Below, piece by piece: positions 25,948 through 35,504 of a DNA stretch of 64,000 nucleotides. The notes beneath the pieces were generated by a model. That model was given only the letters and a program-made list of their open reading frames with translations. It did no database searches and was not told where the DNA came from. The translations under genes were made by a program, and so were the position numbers. The number at the start of each line of letters is the position of its first letter. Within the stretch, counting starts at the first letter, position 1. Origin of the DNA: Neobacillus driksii (lineage in GTDB: Bacteria; Bacillota; Bacilli; Bacillales; Cytobacillaceae); the NCBI RefSeq assembly GCF_013409995.1, contig NZ_JACCBX010000012.1, positions 1 through 64,000 on the forward strand, written 5' to 3'.

Positions 25948-27411
25948 TTAGTTATTAAACTTCTCAGGTCGGTAACGGCGCTCTAATCTTTCTGCGGCAG
26001 CATGACGATTTTCTTTGCGAAGTTTATTCAAATATCCATCAAGGGCATAATCTCCTCTTGTATGGAATGGTCCACCCTCATGAATAACGTTCCACATTGG
26101 GTCAGATGGATATTCCGAAGATTTCAATTGTTCAGCGACCCATTGATCAAGTAGTCGCAATCCTTTACCGACGATATCAGGTCGTTCATCTACTAAATTC
26201 GTTGTCTCATGAGGATCAATTTCGATATCAAACAGCATCAATTCAGGGAATTCCTTCAATCCATCATGATAGGTACGAATTAACATCCAATTATCAAAAC
26301 GTACTGCACGTTGACAAGCCCATGCCTGTTGACTAACGACAATATACTCACGTCCTGCCGATTCTCCATTTGTTAATGCAGGTAAAAAGCTGACACCATC
26401 CCATCTTTCGCTTACCTTACCGCCAACTAGTTCAGTGAACGTAGGGCCAAAGTCGATCTGATAGTGGAAGTCATCATCCACATGCCCTTGTTTAATACCA
26501 GGTCCTGCAACAATACATGGAATCCGGCTTGTGATGTGATCAGCGGTTTGATGATCTCCATACACATTCAGTTCACCTTGGTTTTCACCATGATCGGCTG
26601 AAATAATGATAATCGTTTCATTCAATATACCTTGTTCTTCAAGTGCATTTAATAGTTTTCCAACATGATCATCGACATGACGGATGGCTGTATCATACCC
26701 GTCAATCCATTTTTTGAAATCTTCACGAGAAGCGATTTCATCTGGAAGGCCAGGCCACTGTTTCACTTGTACTAAATCACGGGCCCCCATCGGTCCATAG
26801 CTTTCCCGATGCTTGGCAATTATTTCTTCCGTTAACCATTTAGGCGCGGGGTCATCCTTGAAAGGATTACCATATTCTGCAGGTGTGCGATACGGAGTAT
26901 GCGGATCCCAGAAATTTAGATACAAGAACCAGTTTTCTTTTTCACTGCCTTTTTCCTTTATCCAGCGTACGGCTTCCTTTGCTACATCTCCTGCAGTTTC
27001 ACCTGCATGTTTTCCTGTGTCGTGTACTTCAAGAAAACCTTCTGTTACGTGCCATGCAGCATGACGGCCTGGGAACGGGCTAATCATCGCTGTATGGAGA
27101 CCTTTAAATCTTAATTTATCCACCCATGCTTGATACGGAGTATGGTGATGGTTAAAAGGTCGATTAGTACCAATCCTCCTCATGTCTCCTTCAGTTCCTC
27201 CATGATTTACTACACCATTATGTATACCATATCGAGAACTAAACAAGGCAGTTCGGGAAGGTGCACAAGGTGCATCTGATGCATAGTAATTGGTAAATCT
27301 TACTCCGCGTTCTGCAAGACTATCGATATTAGGTGAAGTATTGCGATGATATCCATAAACTCCTAAATGATCAGGCCTAAGCGAATCGACATCAATATAA
27401 AGAATTTTCAT
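25948..27411 (-). CDS. Second formylglycine-dependent sulfatase, cytosolic
   Basis: A 487-aa paralog of the sulfatase at 23.1 kb. The active-site motif CAPSRTAL begins at Cys49; metal ligands are in DVDSLRPDH and SADHGEN. There is no signal peptide. The start is the ATG after AAAGGAAG, aligned exactly with the paralog; the frame continues 47 codons upstream but that part is AT-rich and not protein-like. It is divergent from the lacI gene and shares its operator-rich intergenic region, so LacI can control it too. Two related but distinct sulfatases suggest two sulfate positions on one glycan, or two related glycans. Confidence 0.92.
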   Translation of the reverse strand: MKILYIDVDSLRPDHLGVYGYHRNTSPNIDSLAERGVRFTNYYASDAPCAPSRTALFSSRYGIHNGVVNHGGTEGDMRRIGTNRPFNHHHTPYQAWVDKLRFKGLHTAMISPFPGRHAAWHVTEGFLEVHDTGKHAGETAGDVAKEAVRWIKEKGSEKENWFLYLNFWDPHTPYRTPAEYGNPFKDDPAPKWLTEEIIAKHRESYGPMGARDLVQVKQWPGLPDEIASREDFKKWIDGYDTAIRHVDDHVGKLLNALEEQGILNETIIIISADHGENQGELNVYGDHQTADHITSRIPCIVAGPGIKQGHVDDDFHYQIDFGPTFTELVGGKVSERWDGVSFLPALTNGESAGREYIVVSQQAWACQRAVRFDNWMLIRTYHDGLKEFPELMLFDIEIDPHETTNLVDERPDIVGKGLRLLDQWVAEQLKSSEYPSDPMWNVIHEGGPFHTRGDYALDGYLNKLRKENRHAAAERLERRYRPEKFNN

Positions 27412-27536
27412 TTGATATTCTTCCTTTCTTAAATATATTTGTCTATTAATTAATGCGTGAAACAACGAAAAAGAGTAGATTTTTGTGACTTTTGTCATAA
27501 TATGAATAATTTTTAAAAAAATTTTATTTTTTAATA

Positions 27537-27672
27537 TTGAAAACGATTTCAAATAGAATTATAATAAATCCATTGAAACGTTTCAACAGAATTAGATTTG
27601 GTAGAATATATTTTTTTATCTATCTATTGAAACGTTACAAAAAAATTTAGTCTTTTTTTGAAACGTTTCAAA
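27537..27672. promoter_or_regulatory. lacI promoter with cre-like site and three LacI-type operators
   Basis: TTGAAA (27537-27542) and TATAAT (27560-27565) are 17 bases apart, a near-consensus SigA promoter. TGAAAACGATTTCA (27538-27551) over the -35 is a cre match. TTGAAACGTTTCAA (27573-27586), TTGAAACGTTACAA (27627-27640) and TTTGAAACGTTTCAAA (27657-27672) follow, the last just before the ribosome site. LacI therefore probably represses its own operon, and the divergent sulfatase may share the sites. Confidence 0.8.
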
Positions 27673-27687
27673 GAAGGGAGGATAGAT

Positions 27688-28659
27688 GTGGTTAATTTAA
27701 AAGATGTAGCGAAGCGAGCGGGTGTAAGTGTTTCGACAGCCTCCTATTCAATAAATGGAAGCACATTAATCTCAGATGATACAAAAAAGAAAGTGTTAGA
27801 TGCTGCGAAAGAAATTGGCTATCGCCCCAATGGCATGGCAAAAAATTTAAAAAAACAAAAGACTAATATTATTGGTTTGTTTTTGAGTGGTTTTTCTGGA
27901 CCGTTTTTCACGGAAATGATGGAAGGCATCCAGGATGTGGTGATGAGTAAAGGATATGAACTTGTTGTGTGCGCATCTGCCGATAGACATCGGCTTCTTG
28001 TCGAAAGTTATGTGGATGGGGCAATCATTCTAAATTATCATATGGAAGATCATTTGCTAGAGTCCCTTGCAAATGAAAAGCTGCCAATTATCATGCTTGA
28101 CCGAGAGCTAAAGGGTCCTTACATCAAAAATGTTTTGCTCCCAAATAAGAAAGGTTCTGCGATGATGGTTAATTATTTGATCTCAAAAGGCCACAAGAGG
28201 ATTGGTTTTATCGCAGGGTCAATAGAATCGTATGATGGAGAATCTCGATTAGAAGGTTTTATTAAGGAGTTAAACAATCATAATATAAGCTTTTTAGAGC
28301 AGGACCTGCTTCGTGCGGAGTTCACAGAATTAAGCGGTCATTATCAGATGAGCAGCTATTTGGAAAAGATGGGCAATGATTTACCGACTGCAATGGTTTG
28401 TGCAAATGATGAGATGGCATTGGGTGCTATCAGAGCGATACAGGAAAATGGATTAAATGTGCCGGATGATATTGCAATAGTTGGATTCGATGATATTTAC
28501 GCATCTCAAAATAACAATCCACCACTTACAACAATCAAAGTCCCGAGAAAACAATGGGGGACCATTGCGGCACAATCATTACTGCAAATGCTCGATAATC
28601 AATTTGACTTTGAACCGGAACAAATATTGGTTGAATTAATAAGCAGAACTTCAGGTTAA
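27688..28659 (+). CDS. LacI-family transcriptional repressor
   Basis: A 324-aa regulator with the N-terminal LacI helix-turn-helix (VNLKDVAKRAGVSVSTASYS) and hinge, then a periplasmic-binding-like ligand domain (CANDEMALGAIRAI, IVGFDDIYAS). The start is a GTG six bases after GGGAGG; upstream in-frame codons overlap an operator. It is the first gene of a long co-directional operon (glycosidase, transporters, membrane proteins) and lies beside four palindromes of the TTGAAACGTTTCAA type, so autoregulation and control of the neighbouring sulfatase, importer and GH3 promoters are likely. The inducer is probably an oligosaccharide or phosphorolysis product. It is related to the LacI at 48-49 kb. 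Confidence 0.92.
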   Translation: MVNLKDVAKRAGVSVSTASYSINGSTLISDDTKKKVLDAAKEIGYRPNGMAKNLKKQKTNIIGLFLSGFSGPFFTEMMEGIQDVVMSKGYELVVCASADRHRLLVESYVDGAIILNYHMEDHLLESLANEKLPIIMLDRELKGPYIKNVLLPNKKGSAMMVNYLISKGHKRIGFIAGSIESYDGESRLEGFIKELNNHNISFLEQDLLRAEFTELSGHYQMSSYLEKMGNDLPTAMVCANDEMALGAIRAIQENGLNVPDDIAIVGFDDIYASQNNNPPLTTIKVPRKQWGTIAAQSLLQMLDNQFDFEPEQILVELISRTSG

Positions 28660-28667
28660 CGAGGTGT

Positions 28668-31037
28668 ATGATGATACTGATAAAGGATGAGAAAATATGC
28701 ATTAATGGTAAGGATGTCCTCCTATTTGGCGGAGAGCTTCATTACTTCCGTGTACCGAAAAAGGAATGGAGAACCAGGATTCGTCAGGTGAAACAAGCAG
28801 GAGCAAACATGATTAGCACCTATGTTCCATGGATTTTTCATGAGATTGAGGAAGGTGTTATTGATCTAACAGGGGAGACAAGGCCAGAAAGAGATCTTCA
28901 AACATTTCTTCAACTCATTAGCGAGGAAGGGCTATATTGTCTTGTAAGACCAGGACCATATGTTATGGCAGAAGTTGTCGATCATGGTGTTCCAACATGG
29001 TTCATTGAAAATTATCCCGAAGCTGTAGCAAAAACAAATCAGGGAGAAAATCATCCTACTCGAGTGGTTAGTTATATGCATCCTGCTTTCTTAGAAAAAT
29101 GTGAAAAATGGTATCAAGCGGTATGTGCCATTATCGAACCATTTCAGGTTTCAAACCATGGGCCAGTTATATTATTCCAACTTGATAATGAAGTAGGAAT
29201 GTTCCATTGGGTAACCAATAAGCCTGATTACAATCAGGAAACGCTAGCACAATTCGAAGAATATCTAAGAAAACGTTATTCTCATGAAGAATTTGAAAAA
29301 ACCTTTCGTATTCCCTTTGATGAAATAAATGAATTCGCTAGTTTAATGGTGAAAAAACCTGAATCGATTTATGCACATGCACTTCGAAATGAATTTGGAT
29401 TATTTTTCCGTGAACATTACCGAATATTCATTGAGCATTTGAAGCATTCAGCGGAGGGCAAAGGGATTAACGTACCATTCGTGGTAAATATTCACGGTTT
29501 CCATACAATCGATCTGACAAAAAGAGGAACGATGTATCCTATAGGGATTTCTCAACTACTTGAAACTGCAAAAATTGAGAATGTCTTAATGGCTGGAGAT
29601 TATTACATTGGCAATATTGAATACGATAACTACATTGATATTGTTCTGGCGAATGCCTTCACACGAGCGATTCAATGGAAAGAGCAGCCGTTATTTTCTG
29701 CAGAATTCCAGGGTGGAAGTATCCATGACAAGCCAAGGCTTCAACCGACCGCATTTGATTTAACAACAAGGCTGTGTATCGCTGATGGGATGAATGGTAT
29801 CAACTATTACATGTTCGCTGGGGGAGAGAATTACGAAAACATAGGATTGTTTGGAAGACGTCATGAGTGGCAGGCACCTCTTTCAGCAAGTGGTGATAAA
29901 AGACCGCATTACTTCGTAATTCAGCACTTAGGTGAAATGATTAAAGCATATGAGAACACTCTCGTTAAGACAAAGCCAGTTGCCGACACTTCCATTGGGT
30001 TTTACCCCGATTATTACATGACTGAATTTTATGATGAGCATACCAAGAGCATGGTGGAAACCATTCAGCATGGAAGAGAGGCTTACTTATATAACGGTTT
30101 CGCAAAAGGACTAAGAACCAATAACATCATATTTGAAGGTATAAATGTAACGAGTGATGATGAGATTGATCCAGCAAAAGTTCCGACACTCTGGATGTTC
30201 ACTACTAAATGGATGGATGAAAAGATTCAACAAAAACTTGTCACTTATTTAGAAAACGGTGGTCACCTGATTATGTTTCCTACCATCCCAGTTAAAACGA
30301 TGAAAAATATTCCTTGTACCGTTTTGAAGGATTATATCGGTATCCATATTAAAGGACATAAATACCGTGGTTTTGCATGTATTGACGAGATTGATAATGT
30401 TCAAGTCGAATATATGGAAATGTATGAAATTGAAGATGGTGCCTTTGCATGGAGCGAGGATGAAGACCGAGACGTAATCGCTTTTGAAAAGCGACTTGGA
30501 AAAGGTAACTTGATTATGTTCGGAGTTGGCATGGATTTCAATTTTAATTACCAGTTTGACTGTGTTGCAAATCTTGCAGCAAGGTCTGGAATTAATAGTA
30601 GATTTTCACTGGAGGATGAACTGGATATCACTGTTCGGTCTGATACAGAGGGTGGGAAATTCTACTTCCTGAATAACTTTGATGAATACAAAAAGTTCAC
30701 AACAGTGAATGATTCTGGACAAACCCTTTTCGGTGGAAAGAGGTTTGTTATTCCTCCAAAAGGCGGACTTATGCTGCCATATAACATTTCCTTGAGAGAG
30801 GATTTAACCATTTGTTATGGATCAGGAGAAATAAACAAAACGGAACAGGATAACGATAAGTTAGTACTTACCTTTAGAGTCACTCAAGCAGAAGAGGAAT
30901 TTGTTTTTGAATCCTCTCAATGGATTCCATATGAAACTGATACAGCGTCTGTAGTGAAGTTGAATGGGAATCAATATAAAGTGGTGATTCAATCAAGGTT
31001 TGAAAGTGAAACCATCCTATTCCAACTAAAGCATTAA
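28668..31037 (+). CDS. GH35-like beta-glycosidase, cytosolic
   Basis: A 789-aa glycoside hydrolase resembling family 35 beta-galactosidases. The barrel opens with GGELHYFRVPKKEWRTRI, TYVPWIFHE and RPGPYVMAE. Glu175 in QLDNEVGM is the expected acid/base and Glu346 in SAEFQGG the expected nucleophile. A C-terminal beta-rich region and a Rossmann-like middle domain follow. There is no signal peptide. It starts eight bases after the lacI stop, so it is co-transcribed. GH35 also contains beta-1,2-glucooligosaccharide transglycosylases, so the galactosidase label is only the default. The paralog at 43.5 kb is of similar length and layout. Confidence 0.88.
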   Translation: MMILIKDEKICINGKDVLLFGGELHYFRVPKKEWRTRIRQVKQAGANMISTYVPWIFHEIEEGVIDLTGETRPERDLQTFLQLISEEGLYCLVRPGPYVMAEVVDHGVPTWFIENYPEAVAKTNQGENHPTRVVSYMHPAFLEKCEKWYQAVCAIIEPFQVSNHGPVILFQLDNEVGMFHWVTNKPDYNQETLAQFEEYLRKRYSHEEFEKTFRIPFDEINEFASLMVKKPESIYAHALRNEFGLFFREHYRIFIEHLKHSAEGKGINVPFVVNIHGFHTIDLTKRGTMYPIGISQLLETAKIENVLMAGDYYIGNIEYDNYIDIVLANAFTRAIQWKEQPLFSAEFQGGSIHDKPRLQPTAFDLTTRLCIADGMNGINYYMFAGGENYENIGLFGRRHEWQAPLSASGDKRPHYFVIQHLGEMIKAYENTLVKTKPVADTSIGFYPDYYMTEFYDEHTKSMVETIQHGREAYLYNGFAKGLRTNNIIFEGINVTSDDEIDPAKVPTLWMFTTKWMDEKIQQKLVTYLENGGHLIMFPTIPVKTMKNIPCTVLKDYIGIHIKGHKYRGFACIDEIDNVQVEYMEMYEIEDGAFAWSEDEDRDVIAFEKRLGKGNLIMFGVGMDFNFNYQFDCVANLAARSGINSRFSLEDELDITVRSDTEGGKFYFLNNFDEYKKFTTVNDSGQTLFGGKRFVIPPKGGLMLPYNISLREDLTICYGSGEINKTEQDNDKLVLTFRVTQAEEEFVFESSQWIPYETDTASVVKLNGNQYKVVIQSRFESETILFQLKH

Positions 31038-31074
31038 TAGACAGGGTTACTGACTGCTGCAATAAAGGGATTAA

Positions 31075-31093
31075 GAACCATCACATGGTTCTA
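31075..31093 (+). other. Hairpin before the binding-protein gene
   Basis: A perfect 8-bp stem (AGAACCAT / ATGGTTCT) with a 3-base loop lies in the gap between the GH35-like gene and the lipoprotein. No T-run follows, so read-through with RNA processing is more likely than termination. Confidence 0.5.
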
Positions 31094-31143
31094 TCTATAA
31101 AACTAGTAATTTATAAATCTTTTAAAAAAGAGGAGAGGTATTA

Positions 31144-32526
31144 ATGAAAAAGTTTTTAGCGATTTTTGCAGTTTTAGCCCTACTTGTTTCTCTGGCAGCT
31201 TGTAGCAGCGCTACAGAAACAAGCGGTGAGAAATCTAAGGAGAAAGATAGTAAAAAAGAAGAAGTGATCCTTTCTTATGCAAACTGGAATTTAGGAACGG
31301 AAGAAGAGCAAAATCTAGAAAGGTTAATGATTAAAGCATTCGAAGAGAAATACCCGCATATCAAAGTTGAAATTAATGAAACAGTTAATACAAAAGATTG
31401 GAATGGAACATTAGCTACCGCGGCAAGCAGCGGCACAATGCCGGATTTATTTGCCTTACCGCAAATCCCGCTAGCACTATCTAATGATTGGTTACTAGAT
31501 ATATCGGAACTGGCTGCAAAGGATAAAGACTTTGCAAATATTCCTCAAATCGTTCAAGATTCTGCATCTTATAACGGTAAAATATACGCAGTGCCTTTTG
31601 GACAGCATTTTCTCGGTTACTTTGTAAACAAGGATTTATATAATGCAGCAAATTTAGATTATCCTGAATTTGGAACGCCTATTGAAGAATTCATTTCTGG
31701 AGTTAAAGAAGTTACAAATCTAAGCAAAGGTATTGCAGGTATAAACAATCCTTCAGCAGTAATTGATTGGTATCCTGCTGCTGTAAATACAGACATGGGT
31801 TGGTATACATTAAAAGATGGCCAATACTCATTAGATAGCACAGAGTTTATTAATGCGGTAAATCTAGCAAAAGAATTTAGTACAAACGGTTATGCATATG
31901 ACACATTAACAGATGATCAAAAAGCGAATTTTAAAGGTAAAGATGGAAATGAAGTGTTCCTTCAAGGTGGACTCGCTATTAAGTGGGACGGAACATGGGC
32001 TGCTCCAGACTTAACTGAAAAAGCAACGTTCGACTGGGACTTCATTGGTCTTCCTGGCGGTGTAACAGCAGTAGCAAATGACTTTGTAGGGATTTCTAAA
32101 TCAAGCAAACATACTGAAGAGGCATATCTTTTTGCTAAATGGATGTCATATGGTAAAGAAGGCTATTTGAAACGTTTAGAAATTGCCGACAAAGAAGGAA
32201 TCGTTTTAAACACATTGCCAATCACCACTGATGAGGAAGTTCTTGATGAATTTTTTGCTTTGCTGGATGTACCTGGAATTCGTACAGCATATGACAACCT
32301 AGATAAGGCAATCATTGAACCTGTAAAAATGGTACCTGGATATGTTGATGCAAGATGGCAGGCACTTACTGGTGTTAAAGCTGGTGAAAAGGCTAATGCC
32401 ACTACAGGGGAATTAGTGGATAGCTTTGTTAAAGGCGAACTTAAAGTTGAAGACTACGCAAAACAACTTGATCAATTAGCAGATCAAAAAAGTACTGAAG
32501 CGCAAGAAGCTTTAAAAAATAAGTAA
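31144..32526 (+). CDS. Carbohydrate ABC transporter substrate-binding lipoprotein
   Basis: A 460-aa family-1 solute-binding protein with a lipoprotein signal (LAAC, Cys20) and a Lys/Glu/Ser-rich linker. The binding domain has the typical LFALPQIPLAL and GGLAIKWDGTWAAP segments; the C-terminus is helical and charged. It lies 107 bases after the GH35-like gene, with a hairpin in between, and 26 bases before a gene whose product also contains a solute-binding domain. It could serve either of the two permease pairs in this operon. The AGAGGAGAGG ribosome site is strong. Confidence 0.92.
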   Translation: MKKFLAIFAVLALLVSLAACSSATETSGEKSKEKDSKKEEVILSYANWNLGTEEEQNLERLMIKAFEEKYPHIKVEINETVNTKDWNGTLATAASSGTMPDLFALPQIPLALSNDWLLDISELAAKDKDFANIPQIVQDSASYNGKIYAVPFGQHFLGYFVNKDLYNAANLDYPEFGTPIEEFISGVKEVTNLSKGIAGINNPSAVIDWYPAAVNTDMGWYTLKDGQYSLDSTEFINAVNLAKEFSTNGYAYDTLTDDQKANFKGKDGNEVFLQGGLAIKWDGTWAAPDLTEKATFDWDFIGLPGGVTAVANDFVGISKSSKHTEEAYLFAKWMSYGKEGYLKRLEIADKEGIVLNTLPITTDEEVLDEFFALLDVPGIRTAYDNLDKAIIEPVKMVPGYVDARWQALTGVKAGEKANATTGELVDSFVKGELKVEDYAKQLDQLADQKSTEAQEALKNK

Positions 32527-32552
32527 TCGAATGGTTTGAGGAGGTTGATAGT

Positions 32553-35504
32553 ATGAAGTCTAGGATATTATTTTGGTCAGTTATTATACTGTTCTTCATC
32601 TTCCCACAAGGTTTTGCATCTGCTGAAAAAAATAACAGTGATAAAGGGCCGGCCGAAAATGTTGTAGAAGAACGCTATCATTCCGTCCTTGATAAGTGGA
32701 AAAAAGAAGGAATTAAGGGCACCTCAAAATTTGAGGTGTCGGTTCCTTCATCAATTGCCACTAATCTAGACAAACAGTATCTATTGCCGAAATCTGAAAG
32801 CAAAGGATATGGGGATAGTGTTTTCTATTGGCATAACCAGCAATCAATTTCCTATGAAATTGATGTACCTGAGGAAGGGTTATATGAACTTTCTTTTGAT
32901 TATTATCCATTAGGCAATGGGGTTGTTCCAATAGAGGGCTCAATCCTGGTGAATGGTGAATTTCCTTTTTATGAAAGTAGACGAATTGTATTTCCGGTTA
33001 CCTGGAAAAACAAAAAAAATACTTTTGATCAAGACAGATTTGGTAACGATATTATTCCTGAACAAATGACTGTCAAGAACTGGAGCAGTATCAAGGTCGA
33101 AGATGCAAGCCAACTTCAGCCTGAGCCATTAAAGTATGATTTGAAAAAGGGGAAAAACACAATTGAACTTTCCAACCTTCAGGGAGAAATGCTGGTTGGA
33201 AAATTAGAAGTCACCTCGCTCTCGAAGGCGCCTTCTTATAAAGAGTATTTAGAAAGAAATAAAAGTGAAAAGCTAGTTCATGATTTAATCATGAATGAAG
33301 CTGAAAGGAATTATACAAAGAACAGTTCCTACATAAGACCTTTTGCTTCTACTGATCCGTCATCCGTGCCAAGTAATCCTAAGAATTTATTATTAAACTC
33401 ACTTGGTGGTGACTCTTGGAATACCAGCGGACAAGAAGTGAACTGGAACGTAAAAATCGAAAAAGATGGCTTTTACCAGCTGACCTTTAAAGTTCAACAG
33501 AATAAACAGACCGGAGCACCTGTCTTTAGAAAATTGTTAATAGACGGTGAGGTCCCTTTTTCTGAAGTGGCTCCTGTAACATTCGAATTTAATAAAAAAT
33601 GGTCAAATGTTACGCTAAGTAACCAAGAGGGAGAACCATATTTATTCTATTTATCGAAGGGTGAACACCAAATCGGTCTGGAAGCGGATGCTTCACCAGT
33701 AGAAAGAGTAACAAATACAACAAATGAAGTTATGAAAGAAATTGAAGAGTTATCTCTTTCTATTAAAAAATTAACAGGAAACCAAACGGATCGTTCCCGC
33801 GGCTGGAAAATAAGTGAATTTATTCCGGATATTGAACAACGTGTGATTCAATGGGCTGAAACTCTTGAAAAAGAAAATGAGTATTTAAAGACTTTGAGTA
33901 AATCTGAAAAAAGTTCAAAAGAAATGGTTTCTCTACAAATGGCAGCTAAGAAACTAAGAACATTAAGTGAAGAACCAGATGAAATCCCAAATAGATTGAC
34001 AGAACTTTCGGAAGGTTCTTCATCAGTAGCTCAATTGCTTGGAGACCTGCTGGTTGATTTACCAAAGCAGCCTTTACTGGTTGATCGCTTTTATATCCAT
34101 GGAGAACAAGAATTGCCATCAGCAGAGATTGGTTTTTTTCAAAAAACGTGGGATGGAATTGAACGGTTTGTCCTGTCATTTTCAGCAGGAAATTATTCCG
34201 TATCAAATACCAATGATAAAGCCATAGAGGTCTGGGTGAACCAACCACGCCAATATGTAGAGCAAATCCAAAATCTAGCTGATCGAACCTTTACACCAGA
34301 AACAGGGATTCCTGTAAAGTTTTCTATCATGCCAGAAGAGCAAAAATTAATTTTGGCAAATGCTGCTAACAAACAGCCTGACGTTGCTCTTGGAATTAGT
34401 AACTGGCTGCCATACGAATTAGCTATCCGAGACGCTGCAGTAGATTTACATCAATTCGAAGACTTTGAGGCCTATAGTAAACAATTTTCTCCAGGAGCAT
34501 TTTTACCTTTTATCATTGAGGATTCTGTATACGCTCTTCCGGAAACACAGGATTTCTATGTTCAGTTTTATCGAAAAGATATACTTGATGCTTTAAATCT
34601 TCCTGTACCGGATACCTGGGATGATGTTATTAGTATTTTGCCAGAGTTACAACGATTCGGAATGAATTACTACACACCTATTTCAGGAGCAGCAGGGTTT
34701 AAACCGTTCCAAGCAACAGCTCCATTCATTTATCAATTCCAGGGAGACCTTTATGAAAAGGATGGAATGAAGACTGCGATTGGCAGAGAAGAAGCCTTAA
34801 AAGGTATTCAATTCATGGCGGATCTTAATACCATCTATAGCTTACCTCTGCAGGTTCCAAACTTCTACAATCACTTTAGATATGGAACACTGCCTATTGG
34901 AATTGCAAACTTTACAACCTACATTCAATTGACATCAGCAGCACCTGAAATCGCCGGATGGTGGAATATCTCACCTTATCCTGGAGTGAAGCAGAAGGAT
35001 GGAACGATAGAACGTTGGGCGACAGGTTCAGGTCGATCGGCAATGATATTTAAAGGTACAAAAGACCGTGAAAAATCATGGGAACTATTAAAATGGTGGA
35101 TGTCAACTGAAACGCAAACAGAATTTGCTTCTAGTCTGCAAAACCTATATGGACCGGAATATATGTGGAATACGGCCAATCTTCAGGCGTTTAAAAATCT
35201 GCCTTGGCCTGAGGAACATAAAGATACGATTATTAAGCAGTGGGAATTTTTACAGGAAGTACCGAAAACACCTGGTACTTACATGATAGAACGTGAGTTA
35301 AGTAATATCTGGAATCGAATTGTTTTCGATGGAGAAAATACAAGATCTGCGGTTGATGACTCGATCATAGCCATTGATAGAGAGATGAGCCGCAAAATGG
35401 AGGAGTTTGGCTATATGAAAAACGGTAAAATGGTTAAGCCGTATCCAATTCCTACCATTGAACAAGTGGAAAGTTGGGCAGGCGAAGAAAATGACAAAAA
35501 ATAA
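32553..35504 (+). CDS. Secreted chimera: two carbohydrate-binding-like modules fused to a solute-binding domain
   Basis: A 983-aa exported protein. Residues 1-25 are a signal peptide (ending GFASA) without a lipobox. Residues of roughly 60-235 and 245-395 form two beta-rich modules (SYEIDVPEEGLYELSFDY; NWNVKIEKDGFYQLTFKV) that resemble CBM6/35-type sandwiches. A helical segment follows at about 400-500. From about 540 it resembles a family-1 solute-binding protein (PETGIPVKFSIMP, LGISNWLPYEL, WWMSTETQTEFAS). It is more than twice the usual length of a binding protein. The last codons overlap the next permease start, so it is coupled to that permease pair. It may capture polymer at the wall and pass it to the importer. 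How it is anchored is unclear. Confidence 0.85.
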   Translation: MKSRILFWSVIILFFIFPQGFASAEKNNSDKGPAENVVEERYHSVLDKWKKEGIKGTSKFEVSVPSSIATNLDKQYLLPKSESKGYGDSVFYWHNQQSISYEIDVPEEGLYELSFDYYPLGNGVVPIEGSILVNGEFPFYESRRIVFPVTWKNKKNTFDQDRFGNDIIPEQMTVKNWSSIKVEDASQLQPEPLKYDLKKGKNTIELSNLQGEMLVGKLEVTSLSKAPSYKEYLERNKSEKLVHDLIMNEAERNYTKNSSYIRPFASTDPSSVPSNPKNLLLNSLGGDSWNTSGQEVNWNVKIEKDGFYQLTFKVQQNKQTGAPVFRKLLIDGEVPFSEVAPVTFEFNKKWSNVTLSNQEGEPYLFYLSKGEHQIGLEADASPVERVTNTTNEVMKEIEELSLSIKKLTGNQTDRSRGWKISEFIPDIEQRVIQWAETLEKENEYLKTLSKSEKSSKEMVSLQMAAKKLRTLSEEPDEIPNRLTELSEGSSSVAQLLGDLLVDLPKQPLLVDRFYIHGEQELPSAEIGFFQKTWDGIERFVLSFSAGNYSVSNTNDKAIEVWVNQPRQYVEQIQNLADRTFTPETGIPVKFSIMPEEQKLILANAANKQPDVALGISNWLPYELAIRDAAVDLHQFEDFEAYSKQFSPGAFLPFIIEDSVYALPETQDFYVQFYRKDILDALNLPVPDTWDDVISILPELQRFGMNYYTPISGAAGFKPFQATAPFIYQFQGDLYEKDGMKTAIGREEALKGIQFMADLNTIYSLPLQVPNFYNHFRYGTLPIGIANFTTYIQLTSAAPEIAGWWNISPYPGVKQKDGTIERWATGSGRSAMIFKGTKDREKSWELLKWWMSTETQTEFASSLQNLYGPEYMWNTANLQAFKNLPWPEEHKDTIIKQWEFLQEVPKTPGTYMIERELSNIWNRIVFDGENTRSAVDDSIIAIDREMSRKMEEFGYMKNGKMVKPYPIPTIEQVESWAGEENDKK

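Noticed and set aside
27412..27552. 47-codon N-terminal extension of the second sulfatase
   Set aside because: The internal ATG aligns with the paralog's start and has a ribosome site; the extension is AT-rich and covers the cre-like site and promoter region.
27573..27672. Repeated TTGAAACGTTTCAA units as a CRISPR-like or mobile-element repeat
   Set aside because: The units are short, unevenly spaced and sit at promoters in three places, which fits operators and not an array.
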